Positions 45,394 to 53,860 are shown, counted from the first letter of the stretch. The stretch is 64,000 nt of DNA from Leifsonia shinshuensis (GCF_013410375.1 NZ_JACCFL010000001.1:620001-684000); one strand, 5' to 3'. Numbers and translations are program-made. The notes: generated by a model not told the origin, from the sequence alone.

Positions 45394-45824
45394 GGCGTCA
45401 GCATAGCCCCGCGGATGAGGCGCGCAGTAGGCCCGTTCGCGGGCGCCGGGGAGGGGTGCGAAACCGCCCTTCTGTGTGAACGCCGTATGTCGCGGACGTA
45501 AAACTTCGTAACCTCACAGAGAGCGCTTTCCTGCCTCCATCGGGGTACAAAGAATGCCTGCATTTGTCGCCGCCGCGCCCGGGACGCAACCCGCCGATCA
45601 GGCTTCTGACCTGGGATTCCGGTCGCTCACCGCGGAGTGGCACCGGGTGTCGGCATGTCGGCGGACATGTCCCCCGAATACAGATCGGCGACGCGCCGTC
45701 AAGTCCGTTCCACCCCCACTTGCGGGTCGTTCATGAGGACCCGTACAACTAGGACCACCCGAACCGACCAGATCCCCGCCGACGTGGATGCCACCCCCCC
45801 TTTCCGCACCGAGAGGCCTGTCTC
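45394..45824. other. 431-base spacer, probable long leader of the polysaccharide operon
   Basis: No gene is credible here. Bases 45475-45504 (TGTGAA, 18 bases, TAAAAC) are a weak promoter candidate; the following 320 bases have several inverted repeats: GACC-N9-GGTC near 45607-45624, GCATGTC/GACATGT (45653-45659 and 45664-45670) and CGGGTC/GACCCG (45723-45728 and 45738-45743). The length and structure suggest a regulatory leader, but I could not match a known riboswitch. Confidence 0.45.
45400..45405 (-). promoter_or_regulatory. -10 hexamer TATGCT, leaderless start of lipoprotein gene
   Basis: TATGCT with a 6-base gap (GACGCC) to GTG 45393. Confidence 0.55.
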
Positions 45825-47405
45825 GTGTTCATCTTCCTGCTGCAGCTCCGGCACATGCTGGGCGGCCATCCCGAGTTCTACCTGTTCGCCATCTATTCCG
45901 CGCTGATCTGGGTCATCTGGATCGTCAAGGTCCTGATGTCCCGCCGCTACCGGCCGTACACCGACGAGTTCCACGGCACGACCAGCGTCGTCGTCCCCGT
46001 CGTGGACGAGCCCCTCGACCTGTTCCGCGACGTGCTCGGCCGCATGGTCGAGCAGCGGCCGGGCGAGATCATCGTCGTCATCAACGGCGCCCCGAACCCG
46101 GAGCTGGCGGAGGTGTGCGAGGAGTTCGCCCCGCTGGTGCGCTGGGTGCACACGCCCATCCCGGGCAAGCGCAATGCGGTGATGATCGGGACGCGGATGT
46201 CCACCGGCGAGATCACCGTCCTGGTCGACTCCGACACCGTCTGGACGCAGGACACGCTGAGCGAGCTGGTCAAGCCGTTCGCCGACCGGCGCGTCGGCGG
46301 CGTGACCACCAAGCAGCGCATCCTGGAGCCCGAGCGCAGCTGGATCACCCGCTGGGCGGACTGGCTGGAGAACTCGCGGGCGCTCTACTCGATGCCCGCG
46401 CAGAGCGTGGTCGGCCAGATCGGCTGCCTGCCCGGGCGGACGATCGCGTTCCGCCGCTCGATCCTGATGCGCGTCATGGACAAGTTCATGACCGAGAAGT
46501 TCCTCGGGGTGTTCCTGGAGGTCTCCGACGACCGCACCCTGACGAACCTCACGCTGAAGGAGGGCTACCGCACCGTCTACCAGCACACCAGCCTGGTCTA
46601 CACGGATGCGCCGCTGAAGGTGAAGAAGCTCTTCAAGCAGCAGCTCCGCTGGGCGCGCGGGAGTCAGTACAACACCATGCGGATGCTGCCCTGGATGCTC
46701 GGCCACGCGCCGATCCTGGCGTTCTTCTTCGTGATGGACATCCTCCTGCCGTTCATCCTCGCCGGCGTCATGGGCGGCTGGGTGTACCGGTCGATCACCG
46801 GGGCGGGCTACAACTTCTACGAGGGCTTCCTGAAGTCCTACGGCATCCAGGGCGGCATCCTCGCGGTGGCCGCGCTGATGGTCGCGTCGTCGGTCATCAG
46901 CATGTCCATCCGGCAGATCCGGCACCTCTCGGAGAAGCCGAGCGACTTCTTCCGGCTGCCGGTGTTCATCATCGTCTCGACCTTCTTCCTCATGCCGATC
47001 CGGCTCATCGGGTTCTTCCGCATGGCGCACGCCAGCGGCTGGGGGACCCGGGCCGGGGCGTACGCGGGAGGGCCGGGAGAGATCAGCTCGGACGACGAGA
47101 TCGCCGCGCTGGGGACGACGGCGCTGGGGACGACGGCGCCGGAGACGACTGCGCTGGGCGCGACCCCGAGCGCAGCGACGGCTCCCCGGCTCGACCTGCC
47201 CGACGCCGTCGGCGGCGTCACCTCGTCCACCGCCCTCGCGACCGCCACCCGGCCCGCAACGGAGGTCGTCACCCGCGCGCAGGCGAAGACTGCGACGAAG
47301 ACCGCCGCGAAGAAGTCCACCCGGCGCCGGCTCAACCCGCTCGCCGCCATCCCGTATCTGATCGGCATCGCGATCCTGACCCTGGAGGCCCTGTTCCTTG
47401 TCTAG
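45825..47405 (+). CDS. Membrane glycosyltransferase family 2, hyaluronan-synthase-like
   Basis: A 526-residue processive GT2 enzyme. N-terminal helices lie at about 15-37, then the catalytic domain: SVVVPVVDEP, LVDSDTVW (DXD at 135-137), SDDRTLTN (235-238, catalytic base) and QQLRWARGS (272-280, acceptor site), as in hyaluronan and cellulose synthases. Four or so membrane helices follow (about 288-420), then a repetitive Thr/Ala tail (GTTALGTTAPETTALGATP) and one last helix. It starts with GTG 45825 after GAGAGG. With UGDH and GalU in the operon, UDP-glucose and UDP-glucuronate are likely donors. Confidence 0.88.
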   Translation: MFIFLLQLRHMLGGHPEFYLFAIYSALIWVIWIVKVLMSRRYRPYTDEFHGTTSVVVPVVDEPLDLFRDVLGRMVEQRPGEIIVVINGAPNPELAEVCEEFAPLVRWVHTPIPGKRNAVMIGTRMSTGEITVLVDSDTVWTQDTLSELVKPFADRRVGGVTTKQRILEPERSWITRWADWLENSRALYSMPAQSVVGQIGCLPGRTIAFRRSILMRVMDKFMTEKFLGVFLEVSDDRTLTNLTLKEGYRTVYQHTSLVYTDAPLKVKKLFKQQLRWARGSQYNTMRMLPWMLGHAPILAFFFVMDILLPFILAGVMGGWVYRSITGAGYNFYEGFLKSYGIQGGILAVAALMVASSVISMSIRQIRHLSEKPSDFFRLPVFIIVSTFFLMPIRLIGFFRMAHASGWGTRAGAYAGGPGEISSDDEIAALGTTALGTTAPETTALGATPSAATAPRLDLPDAVGGVTSSTALATATRPATEVVTRAQAKTATKTAAKKSTRRRLNPLAAIPYLIGIAILTLEALFLV

Positions 47406-48885
47406 CCCGACCTTCACCGGCCGCGTCGCCGGCCGAGCCCACAGCTGGTGGGCCCAGTCCAAGTCCCGCTCGCAGGCCACCCTGGCCGCCTTCCTCGTCC
47501 TCGCCACCGTCCTGCTCGGAATCTCCGCCTACGTGTGGGTCTCGCCCACCGGGGCCCCGCTGCGGAAGGCCGTCGCCGACGTCACCGAGACGGTGACGCC
47601 GTTCGCCGCCCAGAACGCCGAGCTCAAGCGCAACCTCGACCGGGCGACCCAGACCATCGCCTCCCAGAAGGGCAAGCTGACGGCCATGCAGGCGGAGACG
47701 CTCGCCGCGCAGGCGGGGGCGGCCAAGCAGCTCGCGGCCGCGCAGCAGAAGGCGCAGGCCGCGCAGAGCGAGCTCGCGAGCGTGAAGGCGCAGCTCGCCG
47801 CAGCGCAGGCGAAGGCCGGCCACGCGACGGGCTCCGCCGTCACCGGCAAGCCCGCCTCCGGATCCTCCGGTTCCGGCGGCAACGTGGCGCCGCCGGTCAC
47901 CGCACCGGCCCGCGCCGACCTCCTGAACCCGTCGAGCCGCTACTTCGGGATGTACACCGAGCAGGCCCCGTTCAACTGGGCCACCTTCGACGCGACCAGC
48001 TCGAAGATCGGCGTCACGCCCAACCTGGTCGGCTACTTCCAGGGCTGGGACCAGACCTTCCGCCCGGACGCGGTGAAGCGCGCCTGGCAGCAGGGCCGGA
48101 TGCCGATGATGACGTGGGAGTCCCGTCCGATCACGGCGGCCAACGACTCCAACTCGGCGCCCGAGTACTCCCTGCCGAAGATCATCGGCGGCGACTTCGA
48201 CACCTACCTGCACCAGTACGCGAAGGACATCGTCGCTGGCGGCCTGCCGCTCGCCATCCGCCTCGACCACGAGATGAACGCCATCTGGTACCCGTGGTCG
48301 GAGACCGACGGCGCGGGCAAGTCCATCAACGGCAACAACCCCGGCGACTACGTGAAGATGTGGCGGCACGTCCACGACATCTTCCAGCAGGAGGGCGCGA
48401 ACGACCTCGTGGTCTGGGTGTGGGCGCCGAACATCGTCAACAACCTGCCCGCCACGCACAAGGTCCCCGGCTACCTCGAGAACCTCTACCCCGGCGACCA
48501 GTACGTCGACTGGGTGGGCCTCTCCGGCTACCTGCGGCCGCCGTTCAAGGCGGACAACGACTTCAGCTTCGACTACACCTTCAAGCCCAGCCTGGACAAG
48601 CTGCGCGCCCTCACGTCGAAGCCGATCATCCTCGCCGAGGTCGGGGCCTCCGAGACCGAGGGCCACAAGCCCGCCTGGATCACCTCGCTCTTCGCCGGGC
48701 TCGCCAAGCCGCAGAACGCCGACATCATCGGCTTCTCCTGGTTCAACCTCGCCGTGACCAGCTACGTGGAGGGCGTGCGCGCCACCAACGACTGGCGCAT
48801 CGACTCCCGGGCCGACTCGCTGTCCGCGTTCATCGCGGGGCTGACGAGGCCCGAGGACCGCTTCACCCTCACCCCGGCGCCGTGA
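47398..48885 (+). CDS. Membrane-anchored glycoside hydrolase family 26-like enzyme
   Basis: A 495-residue protein with an N-terminal membrane helix (about 28-48), a coiled coil (about 60-140, rich in QKAQAAQSELASVKAQL), a Gly/Ser linker and a GH26-like barrel (about 165-485). Catalytic residues fit the family: acid/base E292 (IRLDHEMNAIWYPW) and nucleophile E414 (IILAEVGASE). GH26 enzymes are beta-mannanases or beta-1,3-xylanases; here the enzyme probably trims or releases the polymer made by the GT2. It starts with TTG 47398, which overlaps the GT2 stop and has GGAGG 9 bases upstream. Confidence 0.85.
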   Translation: MSSPTFTGRVAGRAHSWWAQSKSRSQATLAAFLVLATVLLGISAYVWVSPTGAPLRKAVADVTETVTPFAAQNAELKRNLDRATQTIASQKGKLTAMQAETLAAQAGAAKQLAAAQQKAQAAQSELASVKAQLAAAQAKAGHATGSAVTGKPASGSSGSGGNVAPPVTAPARADLLNPSSRYFGMYTEQAPFNWATFDATSSKIGVTPNLVGYFQGWDQTFRPDAVKRAWQQGRMPMMTWESRPITAANDSNSAPEYSLPKIIGGDFDTYLHQYAKDIVAGGLPLAIRLDHEMNAIWYPWSETDGAGKSINGNNPGDYVKMWRHVHDIFQQEGANDLVVWVWAPNIVNNLPATHKVPGYLENLYPGDQYVDWVGLSGYLRPPFKADNDFSFDYTFKPSLDKLRALTSKPIILAEVGASETEGHKPAWITSLFAGLAKPQNADIIGFSWFNLAVTSYVEGVRATNDWRIDSRADSLSAFIAGLTRPEDRFTLTPAP

Positions 48886-48913
48886 TCCGGCGCCGCATCC
48901 GGAAGGACACGAC

Positions 48914-50308
48914 ATGACCACCGCCAAGAAGACCCAGAAGGACCAGGCCGCCCCGCGCATCAGCGTGATCGGCACCGGCTATCTCGGCGCCACCCACGCG
49001 GCGGCGATGGCCGAGCTCGGCTTCGACGTGATCGGCGTCGACACCGACCCGTACAAGGTCGCCGAGCTCACCGAGGGCCGCGCGCCGTTCTTCGAGCCCG
49101 GCCTGCCCGAGCTGATCCGCTCGAACGTCGCGGCCGGCCGGCTGCGCTTCACGACCGACCTCGCCGAGGCGGTCGCCGCCTCCGACGTGCACTTCATCTG
49201 CGTCGGGACGCCGCAGCAGTCCGGCTCGTTCGCCGCGAACCTGAGCTACGTGGAGGCCGCGACCCGCGGCATCGCGGCCGCGCTGACCCACGACGCGCTG
49301 ATCGTCGGGAAGTCGACCGTGCCCGTCGGCACCGGCGCCCGGCTGCGGGCGATCGTGGCGGAGGCCGCGCCGGCCGGCGTCGACGCCGAACTGGTCTGGA
49401 ACCCCGAGTTCCTCCGCGAGGGCAAGGCCGTGGACGACACTCTGCGTCCCGACCGGCTCGTGTTCGGCGGCACCTCGGAGCGGTCGGAGGCGCTGCTCCG
49501 CCGCGTCTACGCGACGCCGATCGCCGACGGCACGCCGGTGCTCATCGCCGACCTGCCCACGGCCGAACTGGTGAAGGTGAGCGCGAACGCCTTCCTCGCC
49601 ACCAAGATCTCGTTCATCAACGCGATCGCCGAGGTCTGCGACGCCGCAGGCGCCGACGTCGCCCTGCTGGCGGACGCGCTCGGTCACGACACCCGCATCG
49701 GGCGCCAGTTCCTCAACGCCGGCCTCGGGTTCGGCGGCGGCTGCCTCCCGAAGGACATCCGGGCGCTCATGCACCGCTCCGGCGAGCTGGGAGCGCACGC
49801 GGCGGTCGGCCTCCTGCAGCAGGTGGACGAGATCAACATGGGCCGTCGCCAGCGGGTGATCGACCTCGCCCTCCAGGCGCTCGGCGGCTCGGTGCTGAAC
49901 CGGCGGATCGGCGTGCTCGGCGCCGCCTTCAAGCCGCACACCGACGACGTCCGCGACTCGCCCGCCCTCAACGTGGCGGCCGCGCTGCACCTCCGCGGCG
50001 CGCAGGTCGTGGTCTACGACCCGCAGGCCCGCGGCACCGCGCAGCGGCTCTTCCCGACGCTCGGCTACGCGGAGTCGAAGGAGGAGGCGCTCGCCGGAGC
50101 GGACCTGACCGTGGTGCTCACCGAGTGGGACGAGTTCACCGGAGCCGACCCGGCCGCGCTGCGTGAGCTCGCCTCCGGCGGCACTGTGATCGACGCCCGC
50201 AACTGCCTCGACGCGACCGCGTGGAACGCCGCGGGCTGGACCGTCCTGGGCATGGGCCGCGTCCCGGCCTCCGCCGCGCTCGTCCCCGACGCCCTCCCCC
50301 TCCACTGA
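48914..50308 (+). CDS. UDP-glucose 6-dehydrogenase
   Basis: A 464-residue enzyme that oxidises UDP-glucose to UDP-glucuronate with two NAD. The N-terminal Rossmann motif is VIGTGYLGATHA; FICVGTPQ, GKSTVPVGT and WNPEFLREGKAVDDTLRPDR follow, and the catalytic cysteine is C277 in GFGGGCLPKD. The C-terminal UDP-binding domain contains GVLGAAFKPHTDDVRDSPA. It sits third in the polysaccharide operon, 28 bases after the GH26 gene, with GGAAGGA before ATG 48914. Confidence 0.95.
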   Translation: MTTAKKTQKDQAAPRISVIGTGYLGATHAAAMAELGFDVIGVDTDPYKVAELTEGRAPFFEPGLPELIRSNVAAGRLRFTTDLAEAVAASDVHFICVGTPQQSGSFAANLSYVEAATRGIAAALTHDALIVGKSTVPVGTGARLRAIVAEAAPAGVDAELVWNPEFLREGKAVDDTLRPDRLVFGGTSERSEALLRRVYATPIADGTPVLIADLPTAELVKVSANAFLATKISFINAIAEVCDAAGADVALLADALGHDTRIGRQFLNAGLGFGGGCLPKDIRALMHRSGELGAHAAVGLLQQVDEINMGRRQRVIDLALQALGGSVLNRRIGVLGAAFKPHTDDVRDSPALNVAAALHLRGAQVVVYDPQARGTAQRLFPTLGYAESKEEALAGADLTVVLTEWDEFTGADPAALRELASGGTVIDARNCLDATAWNAAGWTVLGMGRVPASAALVPDALPLH

Positions 50309-50344
50309 TCCTCCGCCTCCGACTCGAGAAAGCGAGCAACCGAC

Positions 50345-51319
50345 ATGAGCAGTTACGTCACGAAGGCCGTCATCCCCGCGGCCGGCCTCGGCACCCGGTT
50401 CCTCCCGGCGACCAAGGCGATGCCGAAGGAGATGCTGCCGGTGGTGGACAAGCCGGCCATCCAGTACGTGGTCGAGGAGGCCGTCGCCAGCGGGCTCCAC
50501 GACGTCCTGATGATCACGGGCCGCAACAAGAACGCGCTGGAGAACCACTTCGACCGCAACGCCGAGCTGGAGGACACCCTGGCCCGCAAGGGCGACACCG
50601 ACCGCCTGCACAAGGTGAGCTACTCCACCTCGCTGGCCGACCTCCACTACACGCGGCAGGGCGACCCCAAGGGCCTCGGCCACGCCGTCCTCCGCGCGAA
50701 GGCGCACATCGGCCATGAGCCGTTCGCCGTCCTGCTCGGCGACGACATCATCGACGCGCGCGACCCGCTGCTGACGCGGATGCTGCAGGTGCAGCACGCG
50801 CTCAACACGACCGTCGTGGCGCTGATGGAGGTGCCGCCGGAGAGCATCCATCTGTACGGCGCGGCCGCCGTCGTGCCGACCGAGCACGAGGACGTGGTGC
50901 GGATCACCGGGCTCGTCGAGAAGCCGAGCCGCGAGAACGCGCCCTCGAACTACGCCGTCATCGGCCGCTACGTGCTGCGTCCGGAGATCTTCGACATCCT
51001 GGAGAAGACGCCCCCGGGCAAGGGCGGCGAGATCCAGCTGACCGACGCGCTCGAGGGCCTGGCCACCGCCCCGGCCTGGACCGGCGGCGTGCACGGCGTC
51101 GTCTTCCGCGGCCGGCGCTATGACACCGGCGACCGGCTGGACTACCTCAAGGCGATCGTGCAGCTCGCCGTCGCGCGCGACGACCTCGGTCCGGAGCTGC
51201 TGCCGTGGCTGCGCGACTTCTCCGCCAATGCGGGACCGGCGGACACCGGCTCCATCCCGGCGCTGCCCGTGCCGCTGGAGCCGGCCGCGCGGGAGCTCCT
51301 GCAGATCGCCGGAGCCTGA
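50345..51319 (+). CDS. galU: UTP-glucose-1-phosphate uridylyltransferase
   Basis: A 324-residue nucleotidyltransferase producing UDP-glucose. The signature VIPAAGLGTRFLPATKAMPKEMLPVVDKP (split; residues 9-37), IQYVVEEAV, FAVLLGDDIID and VEKPSRENAPSNYAVIGRYVL identify GalU. It is last in the operon and feeds UDP-glucose to the dehydrogenase and the GT2. AAAGCGAGC lies before ATG 50345. The gene converges with the hypothetical gene at 51344. Confidence 0.96.
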   Translation: MSSYVTKAVIPAAGLGTRFLPATKAMPKEMLPVVDKPAIQYVVEEAVASGLHDVLMITGRNKNALENHFDRNAELEDTLARKGDTDRLHKVSYSTSLADLHYTRQGDPKGLGHAVLRAKAHIGHEPFAVLLGDDIIDARDPLLTRMLQVQHALNTTVVALMEVPPESIHLYGAAAVVPTEHEDVVRITGLVEKPSRENAPSNYAVIGRYVLRPEIFDILEKTPPGKGGEIQLTDALEGLATAPAWTGGVHGVVFRGRRYDTGDRLDYLKAIVQLAVARDDLGPELLPWLRDFSANAGPADTGSIPALPVPLEPAARELLQIAGA

Positions 51320-51343
51320 GCGGGCCGCCGGGCGGGAGGGTCG

Positions 51344-51670
51344 TCAGCGCAGCCCGAGCCGCTTGAGCGTGTGCTTCTCGCTCTCGCCCGAGTCGGTCTC
51401 CACCTCGTCGACCGCGATGGGGATGTTCGGACCGATGGCCAGCCACACGAAGCCGTCGCGGTGCACCAGCGGCACCAGGTCGGTGGTGCCGTCGCGCAGC
51501 AGCGTCCGCACCCGCTTGAGGAGGGCGTAGCCCTCGGAGGGCAGCGTGACGTACGTCTTGCGGCGGTAGTGCACGACGTGCGCCACGGTCTTGGCCTTGA
51601 GCCCCGCGATCTCCGCGGCGGGGAACGGCTCCGCGCCGTTCCAGGTCACGGCGTCCTTCGTGTCGGTCAT
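51344..51670 (-). CDS. Hypothetical protein, 108 aa
   Basis: I do not recognise a family. Small soluble protein with TVAHVVHYRRKTYVTLPSEGYALLKRVRTLL followed by GFVWLAIGPNIPIAVDEVE; a strand-helix-strand pattern and a basic middle suggest nucleic-acid or small-ligand binding, without proof. ATG 51670 is supported by TACCGT 7 bases upstream. It is divergent from the GNAT gene at 51724, and the two leaderless promoters lie back to back in a 53-base spacer. Confidence 0.65.
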   Translation of the reverse strand: MTDTKDAVTWNGAEPFPAAEIAGLKAKTVAHVVHYRRKTYVTLPSEGYALLKRVRTLLRDGTTDLVPLVHRDGFVWLAIGPNIPIAVDEVETDSGESEKHTLKRLGLR

Positions 51671-51677
51671 GCCACGC

Positions 51678-51683
51678 ACGGTA
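51678..51683 (-). promoter_or_regulatory. -10 hexamer TACCGT, leaderless start
   Basis: TACCGT with a 7-base gap (GCGTGGC) to ATG 51670. Confidence 0.5.
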
Positions 51684-51711
51684 CGCCCCCGCACGGTGCG
51701 GTGTCACCGGT

Positions 51712-51717
51712 TACAGT
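51712..51717 (+). promoter_or_regulatory. -10 hexamer TACAGT, leaderless start
   Basis: TACAGT with a 6-base gap (CGACGG) to ATG 51724. Confidence 0.55.
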
Positions 51718-51723
51718 CGACGG

Positions 51724-52479
51724 ATGCGCGTTCCCGAGCCCGCCGTCCTCGACCGCCTCGCCGACCGCGGCTGGCCGGCCCTGGAGCGCGAGGAGCTGGG
51801 CGGCTGGACCCTCCGGTCGGCGGGCGGCGTGACCAACCGCGCCAACTCGGTGCTCACCTGCGGCGAGGTCGCGGACCCGGAGGCCGCGATCGCCCGGGCC
51901 GAACGCTGGTACCGGGACCGCCTCCTCCCCACGGTGTTCCAGGTCAGTCCGGCGTCGCCGGCCGGGCTCCCCGCCCTGCTTGCGCGCCGCGGCTACCGGG
52001 AGCATTCGCGGACCGACGTCCTGGTGGCCGACCGCGCCGAGGTCGCGGCCGCGCCGCCGTCGCCCGGAGCGGCCGCCGTCCGGGTCGCGGACGCTCCGCC
52101 TCCCGGCTGGCTCGACACCTGGTGGGAGGTGGACGGTCGCGGCGGCGACGCCGAACGCGACATCGTCGGTCGCATCCTCAGCGGCGGCCCGGCGCTGTAC
52201 GCCGCTGCGCCCGGCCCGCGGCGCGGCGCTCCCGTCGCCGTGGCGCGGCTCGCCCTCGTCGGCGACTGGGCGGGACTCTACGCGGTCGCCACGCTTCCGG
52301 AGGCACGCCGCCGCGGGCTGGCCAGATCCCTCGCGGTGGCGCTCGCCGGCGCGGCGGGGGAGCGCGGCGTGCGGCGTCTGTGGCTGCAGGTGCTCGCCGG
52401 CAACGCCGCCGCCCACGCGCTCTACGCGGGGCTCGGCTTCCACCCGGCGTCGCACTACTCCTACTGGCAGTCCCGCTGA
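51724..52479 (+). CDS. GNAT N-acetyltransferase, two-domain type
   Basis: A 251-residue protein with an N-terminal region that resembles a degenerate GNAT half (GGWTLRSAGGVTNRANSVLTCGEV at about 27-50) and a C-terminal catalytic GNAT domain. The cofactor loop is LPEARRRGLARSLAVAL (RRRGLA), followed by WLQVLAGNAAAHALYAGLGFHPASHYSYW, with the N..A..LY...GF motif. The opening WTLRSAGGVTNRANSV is typical of an actinobacterial subgroup that acetylates unknown amines. A strong hairpin lies 30 bases beyond its stop. Confidence 0.85.
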   Translation: MRVPEPAVLDRLADRGWPALEREELGGWTLRSAGGVTNRANSVLTCGEVADPEAAIARAERWYRDRLLPTVFQVSPASPAGLPALLARRGYREHSRTDVLVADRAEVAAAPPSPGAAAVRVADAPPPGWLDTWWEVDGRGGDAERDIVGRILSGGPALYAAAPGPRRGAPVAVARLALVGDWAGLYAVATLPEARRRGLARSLAVALAGAAGERGVRRLWLQVLAGNAAAHALYAGLGFHPASHYSYWQSR

Positions 52480-52699
52480 GGTTCGGCTGGCACGACGCTG
52501 TTAAACCACGATGCCGGGCGGTGTGGATACTAGGGTTACTCCACACAGCCCGGCATGCGTTTCGGGGTTATCGCTGGAGGATTATTCGGGTTCCTCCGTC
52601 GACTCTTAGAGACTAGCGGATGTGTCGGCCAAATGGGGGACCATTTTGTACCCCGGTCTGTCCCCAGTTAGAGGGGGCACGGTGAGGGGGCAGGCCCGA
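52480..52699. other. Non-coding spacer with hairpin and IS-end-like sequence
   Basis: Between the converging GNAT and threonine aldolase genes. It holds the hairpin 52511-52556, then an A+T-richer stretch, and from 52621 TGTGTCGGCCAAATGGGGGA and following bases, in which GGGGACC, ATTTTG, TACCCC and GTCCCC alternate much as at the ends of IS21-type elements. No transposase gene is present. Confidence 0.45.
52511..52556. terminator. Interrupted 16-bp hairpin
   Basis: ATGCCGGGC pairs with GCCCGGCAT, then after one mismatch GTGTGGA pairs with TCCACAC; 12-base loop TACTAGGGTTAC. It fits a terminator for the GNAT gene. Confidence 0.65.
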
Positions 52700-53770
52700 T
52701 CAGGCCGCCAGTTCGGCCACCAGGGCGGCGACGAAGTCGTCGATGTCCTGCTCGGTCGTGTCGAACGAGCACATCCAGCGCACCTCGTGGCGGGCGGCGT
52801 CCCAGTCGTAGAACCGGAAGTGCTGCCGCAGGCGGTCGGCGACGCCGGCCGGGAGCGTCGCGAAGACGCCGTTCGCCTCCGTGGCCTGGCTGAAGCCGAC
52901 GCCCTGGATGCTGCCGTCGGCGATCCCGGCCTCCAGCGCGCCGCGCAGCCGCGACGCCATCGCGTTGGCGTGCGACGCCGAGCGCAGGTAGAGGTCGTCG
53001 TGGAGGAGCGCGATGAGCTGCGCCGAGATGAAGCGCATCTTGGAGGCGAGCTGCATGTTCAGCTTGCGCAGGTAGAGCAGGCCCTCCGAGGCGGCCGGGT
53101 TGAGGACCACGACGGCCTCGCCGTAGAGCATCCCGTTCTTGGTGCCGCCGAAGCTGAGCACGTCGACGCCGGCGTCCGTGGTGAACTCCTTCAGCGGCAC
53201 GCCGAGCGTGGCGGCGGCGTTGGAGATGCGGGCGCCGTCCATGTGCAGCTTCATGCCGCGCGCGTGCACGTGGTCGGCGATCGCGCGGATCTCCTCGACG
53301 CTGTACGCGGTGCCGAGCTCGGTGGTCTGCGTGATGGAGACGGCGAGCGGCTGCGCGCGGTGCTCGTCGCCCCAGCCCCAGGCCTCGCGGTCGATGAGCT
53401 CGGGTGTCAGCTTGCCGTCCGGGGTCTCGACCGTCAGCAGCTTGAGGCCGCCGACCTTCTCCGGGGCGCCGGCCTCGTCGGTGTTGATGTGCGCGGTCTT
53501 GGCGCAGATCACCGCACCCCAGCGCGGCACCATCGACTGCAGGCCGACGACGTTCGCGCCGGTGCCGTTGAAGACCGGGAACACCTGGACGCCCTCGCCG
53601 AAGTGCTCGGCGAACACCTCGTGCAGGCGCTCGGTGTACACGTCCTCGCCGTAGGAGATCTGGTGCCCGTTGTTCGCCGCGGCGATCGCGTCGAGAATCT
53701 CGGGGTGCACGCCCGCGTAGTTGTCCGACGCGAAGCCGCGCAGGTTGAGGTCATGGAGTTGAAGCGTCAC
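52700..53770 (-). CDS. Low-specificity L-threonine aldolase (beta-eliminating lyase family)
   Basis: A 356-residue PLP enzyme of fold type I that cleaves threonine or allo-threonine to glycine and acetaldehyde. Seen are FASDNYAGVHPEI, FNGTGANVVGLQSM, HINTDEAGAPE, the MDGAR motif at 177-181 and the PLP lysine K211 in SFGGTKNG. It starts with GTG 53770, 6 bases after TAGGAT, so a leaderless mRNA is likely. Two copies of the ATTCGGCACGAAT palindrome lie 36 and 76 bases upstream. Together with tdh-kbl it gives this genome two glycine-forming routes from threonine. Confidence 0.92.
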   Translation of the reverse strand: MTLQLHDLNLRGFASDNYAGVHPEILDAIAAANNGHQISYGEDVYTERLHEVFAEHFGEGVQVFPVFNGTGANVVGLQSMVPRWGAVICAKTAHINTDEAGAPEKVGGLKLLTVETPDGKLTPELIDREAWGWGDEHRAQPLAVSITQTTELGTAYSVEEIRAIADHVHARGMKLHMDGARISNAAATLGVPLKEFTTDAGVDVLSFGGTKNGMLYGEAVVVLNPAASEGLLYLRKLNMQLASKMRFISAQLIALLHDDLYLRSASHANAMASRLRGALEAGIADGSIQGVGFSQATEANGVFATLPAGVADRLRQHFRFYDWDAARHEVRWMCSFDTTEQDIDDFVAALVAELAA

Positions 53771-53776
53771 TGTTCC

Positions 53777-53782
53777 ATCCTA
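53777..53782 (-). promoter_or_regulatory. -10 hexamer TAGGAT, leaderless start of threonine aldolase
   Basis: TAGGAT with a 6-base gap (GGAACA) to GTG 53770. Confidence 0.55.
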
Positions 53783-53805
53783 GATTCGCTGAAAGCGCGG
53801 CCCCG

Positions 53806-53860
53806 ATTCGGCACGAATGCACGTTATGGCGCCGCGAAAGTGGACATTCGGCACGAATGT
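53806..53860. repeat. Two palindromic repeats ATTCG-GCA-CGAAT
   Basis: Exact 13-base copies at 53806-53818 and 53846-53858, 40 bases apart; the second extends to a 17-base palindrome (53844-53860). The same core recurs downstream of kbl. The cluster lies between the SDR stop and the threonine aldolase promoter, where it could act as terminator or operator. Confidence 0.8.

Noticed and set aside
45581..45589. c-di-GMP-I riboswitch, suggested by GGGACGCAA before a GT2 gene
   Set aside because: The partner word GGCAAACC, the GAAA loop and the receptor helix are not found around it, so the word alone is not enough.
52511..52556. tRNA gene, suggested by a cloverleaf-like stem
   Set aside because: There is one interrupted stem only; no T-loop GTTCGA or anticodon arm is present.
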